Source: Erysipelotrichaceae bacterium (lineage in GTDB: Bacteria > Bacillota_I > Bacilli_A > RFN20 > CAG-826). From it: DNA of 6,944 nucleotides. Below are positions 6,040 to 6,944 of this stretch, in pieces (position 1 is the first letter of the stretch; each line of letters begins with the position of its first letter). The stretch is taken from positions 1 through 6,944 of the forward strand of contig JAISVG010000087.1 in the NCBI GenBank assembly GCA_031271635.1, read 5' to 3'. A program made the position numbers and the translations under genes. The notes beneath the pieces were generated by a model. That model was not told where the DNA came from and searched no databases. It saw nothing but the letters and a program-made list of their open reading frames with translations.

Positions 6040-6944
6040 TTATAGAAGTCTCCTTCCGCTTGCCTTATTAAAGACGAATACTTTGTTAAAATCAAGATCA
6101 AACCGCGGTTTTTCCTTTAAAACACCACGATTTGAAATCAGAATTCTGGCACTTTCAGTAACTAATTGTGGATGCTTAATCACAATTGATAAGTCTCGAC
6201 CAATCGTTTCAACGTATTCATAACTAATCTCTAATAAACCTTTATCACTTAGGATATAAGCCTCAGGTCTAATTCCTACCACTACTTCAAGATTTCCATT
6301 CGCATCAAAGGAAGCATCCGGGAATTTAAAGGCTGCTGGAGGTGGGACATCAACGCGATGGAGCACTGGTTTTACTGGTTTTCCCTTACTCTTATCGGCT
6401 TTATAGGCTTTTAAATCTTCGTTATATTTATTGGTTGCGGCGTTGTTCGCCTCTACGAGTGCCTCGATATTAGCCTCATACACTCGATATGCAGCATCAT
6501 AATCGGCTTTCGCTGCAGAATATGCACGGTACAAATCCTCTTGCTCTTTGATCAGTGTTTTATCTTTAAAAACGGTGGCATCTCCGATTTTTATCACTCC
6601 ATTATTACTCACGGTTTCGTATAAGTTAATCGGTGGGGTACCAAGGAATTTTGCAACAAAAAGATTCTCTGGCTCATCGTAAACTTGCTGCGGTTCTCCA
6701 ACTTGTTGCCTAATACCATAATTCATTAATACAATCTCATCACTAATTGATAAGGCTTCTTCTTGATCATGAGTCACAAAAACAGTGGTAATTCCGGTTT
6801 CTTTTTGAATGCGTTTAATCTCTTCTCTTGTTTGTAGTCTTAATCTTGCATCTAGGTTCGAAAGTGGTTCGTCAAGCAATAAGACTTGTGGTTGTTTGAC
6901 GAGGGCTCTTGCGATGGCAACTCGTTGTTGCTGTCCGCCTGATA
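6040..6944 (-). CDS. ABC importer ATPase, MalK/UgpC/MsmK type, with a coiled-coil insertion (5' end cut by window)
   Basis: This is the energising subunit of the importer. The visible part starts at the ABC signature LSGGQQQR (from 6942), followed by Walker B VLLLDEP, the D-loop SNLDARLR and the switch His in VFVTHDQ (codon 6769-6771). The Walker A half lies beyond the right edge. The C-terminal TOBE/OB regulatory region is recognisable from FLGTPPINLYE and GIRPEAY (near 6276), ending in GRRLL with TAA at 6040. Between these two landmarks lie about 118 residues, against about 44 in E. coli MalK; the excess is a Tyr/Ala/Lys-rich helix plus a Pro-rich tail (6334-6561). About 300 residues are visible from the signature onward, so the whole protein is probably near 435. 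As the first visible gene of the cluster, it appears to be a dedicated ATPase rather than a shared one. Confidence 0.95.
   Translation of the reverse strand, partial: SGGQQQRVAIARALVKQPQVLLLDEPLSNLDARLRLQTREEIKRIQKETGITTVFVTHDQEEALSISDEIVLMNYGIRQQVGEPQQVYDEPENLFVAKFLGTPPINLYETVSNNGVIKIGDATVFKDKTLIKEQEDLYRAYSAAKADYDAAYRVYEANIEALVEANNAATNKYNEDLKAYKADKSKGKPVKPVLHRVDVPPPAAFKFPDASFDANGNLEVVVGIRPEAYILSDKGLLEISYEYVETIGRDLSIVIKHPQLVTESARILISNRGVLKEKPRFDLDFNKVFVFNKASGRRLL
6334..6561 (-). other. Predicted coiled-coil and Pro/Lys linker insertion within the ATPase regulatory domain
   Basis: About 76 codons interrupt the MalK-type C-terminal domain. The first two thirds look helical, with Tyr, Ile and Leu recurring at 3-4 residue steps (for example Y-Y-I-L at successive 3, 4, 3 spacings) and many Ala, Glu and Lys. 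The last third (ADKSKGKPVKPVLHRVDVPP) is basic and Pro-rich, probably extended. The reading frame, flanking motifs and codon style stay continuous, so this is an insertion in the protein and not an assembly join. Confidence 0.7.

Noticed and set aside
5933..6223. Plus-strand open frame of 96 codons
   Set aside because: Antisense to the permease start and the ATPase C-terminus, both of which are clearly coding.
1..6944. Mycoplasma code (TGA as Trp)
   Set aside because: All long frames are full length with TGA read as stop, and the tryptophan codons checked are TGG, so there is no sign of reassignment.

Overview
The window carries one minus-strand gene cluster for a carbohydrate-type ABC importer of the CUT1 (MalFGK/UgpABCE) family. 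Its substrate-receptor gene has multiplied into three tandem paralogues. The DNA is A+T-rich, with strong AGGAG-type Shine-Dalgarno sites, sigma-A-like promoters and lipobox signal peptides, which fits a low-GC Gram-positive lineage (Bacillota or Mollicutes, for example an Acholeplasma- or Izemoplasma-like bacterium). The tryptophan codons I checked are TGG, and the full-length frames contain no internal TGA, so the standard code applies rather than the mycoplasma code. The five visible genuine stops are TAA or TAG. The taxonomic placement is inference.

Layout in the direction of transcription (right to left): 6944-6040 is the 3' part of the ATPase gene, beginning at its LSGGQ signature, with a long Tyr/Ala-rich predicted coiled-coil insertion in the C-terminal regulatory region. 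6039-5068 is a MalF/UgpA-type permease, and 5059-4097 a MalG/UgpE-type permease. 4058-2679 is receptor gene 'SBP-A', a lipoprotein whose frame is intact except for a TAA at codon 4 inside the signal peptide. 2658-2631 is a strong intrinsic terminator. 2589-2561 is a promoter driving 'SBP-B' (2535-844), a receptor with one Ig-like domain between the lipid anchor and the binding domain. 754-726 is a second promoter driving 'SBP-C' (700 to the left edge), which has the same anchor followed by at least two Ig-like domains before the window ends. No gene-free stretch exceeds 150 bases. Of the two receptor spacers, 701-843 holds a promoter and no convincing terminator, and 2536-2678 holds a terminator and a promoter.

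How it probably works: the two permeases form the membrane channel, the ATPase powers it, and membrane-anchored receptors deliver sugar or a sugar-like ligand. The three receptors carry zero, one and at least two Ig-like spacers, and the last two have their own promoters. They may therefore serve one transporter as alternative receptors with different reach, expression or ligand preference. The proximal receptor appears disabled, or at least untranslatable as a lipoprotein, by one nonsense codon; the downstream paralogues could stand in for it. The most notable items are the graded Ig-spacer series, the signal-peptide stop codon beside a G8 tract, and the ATPase insertion.
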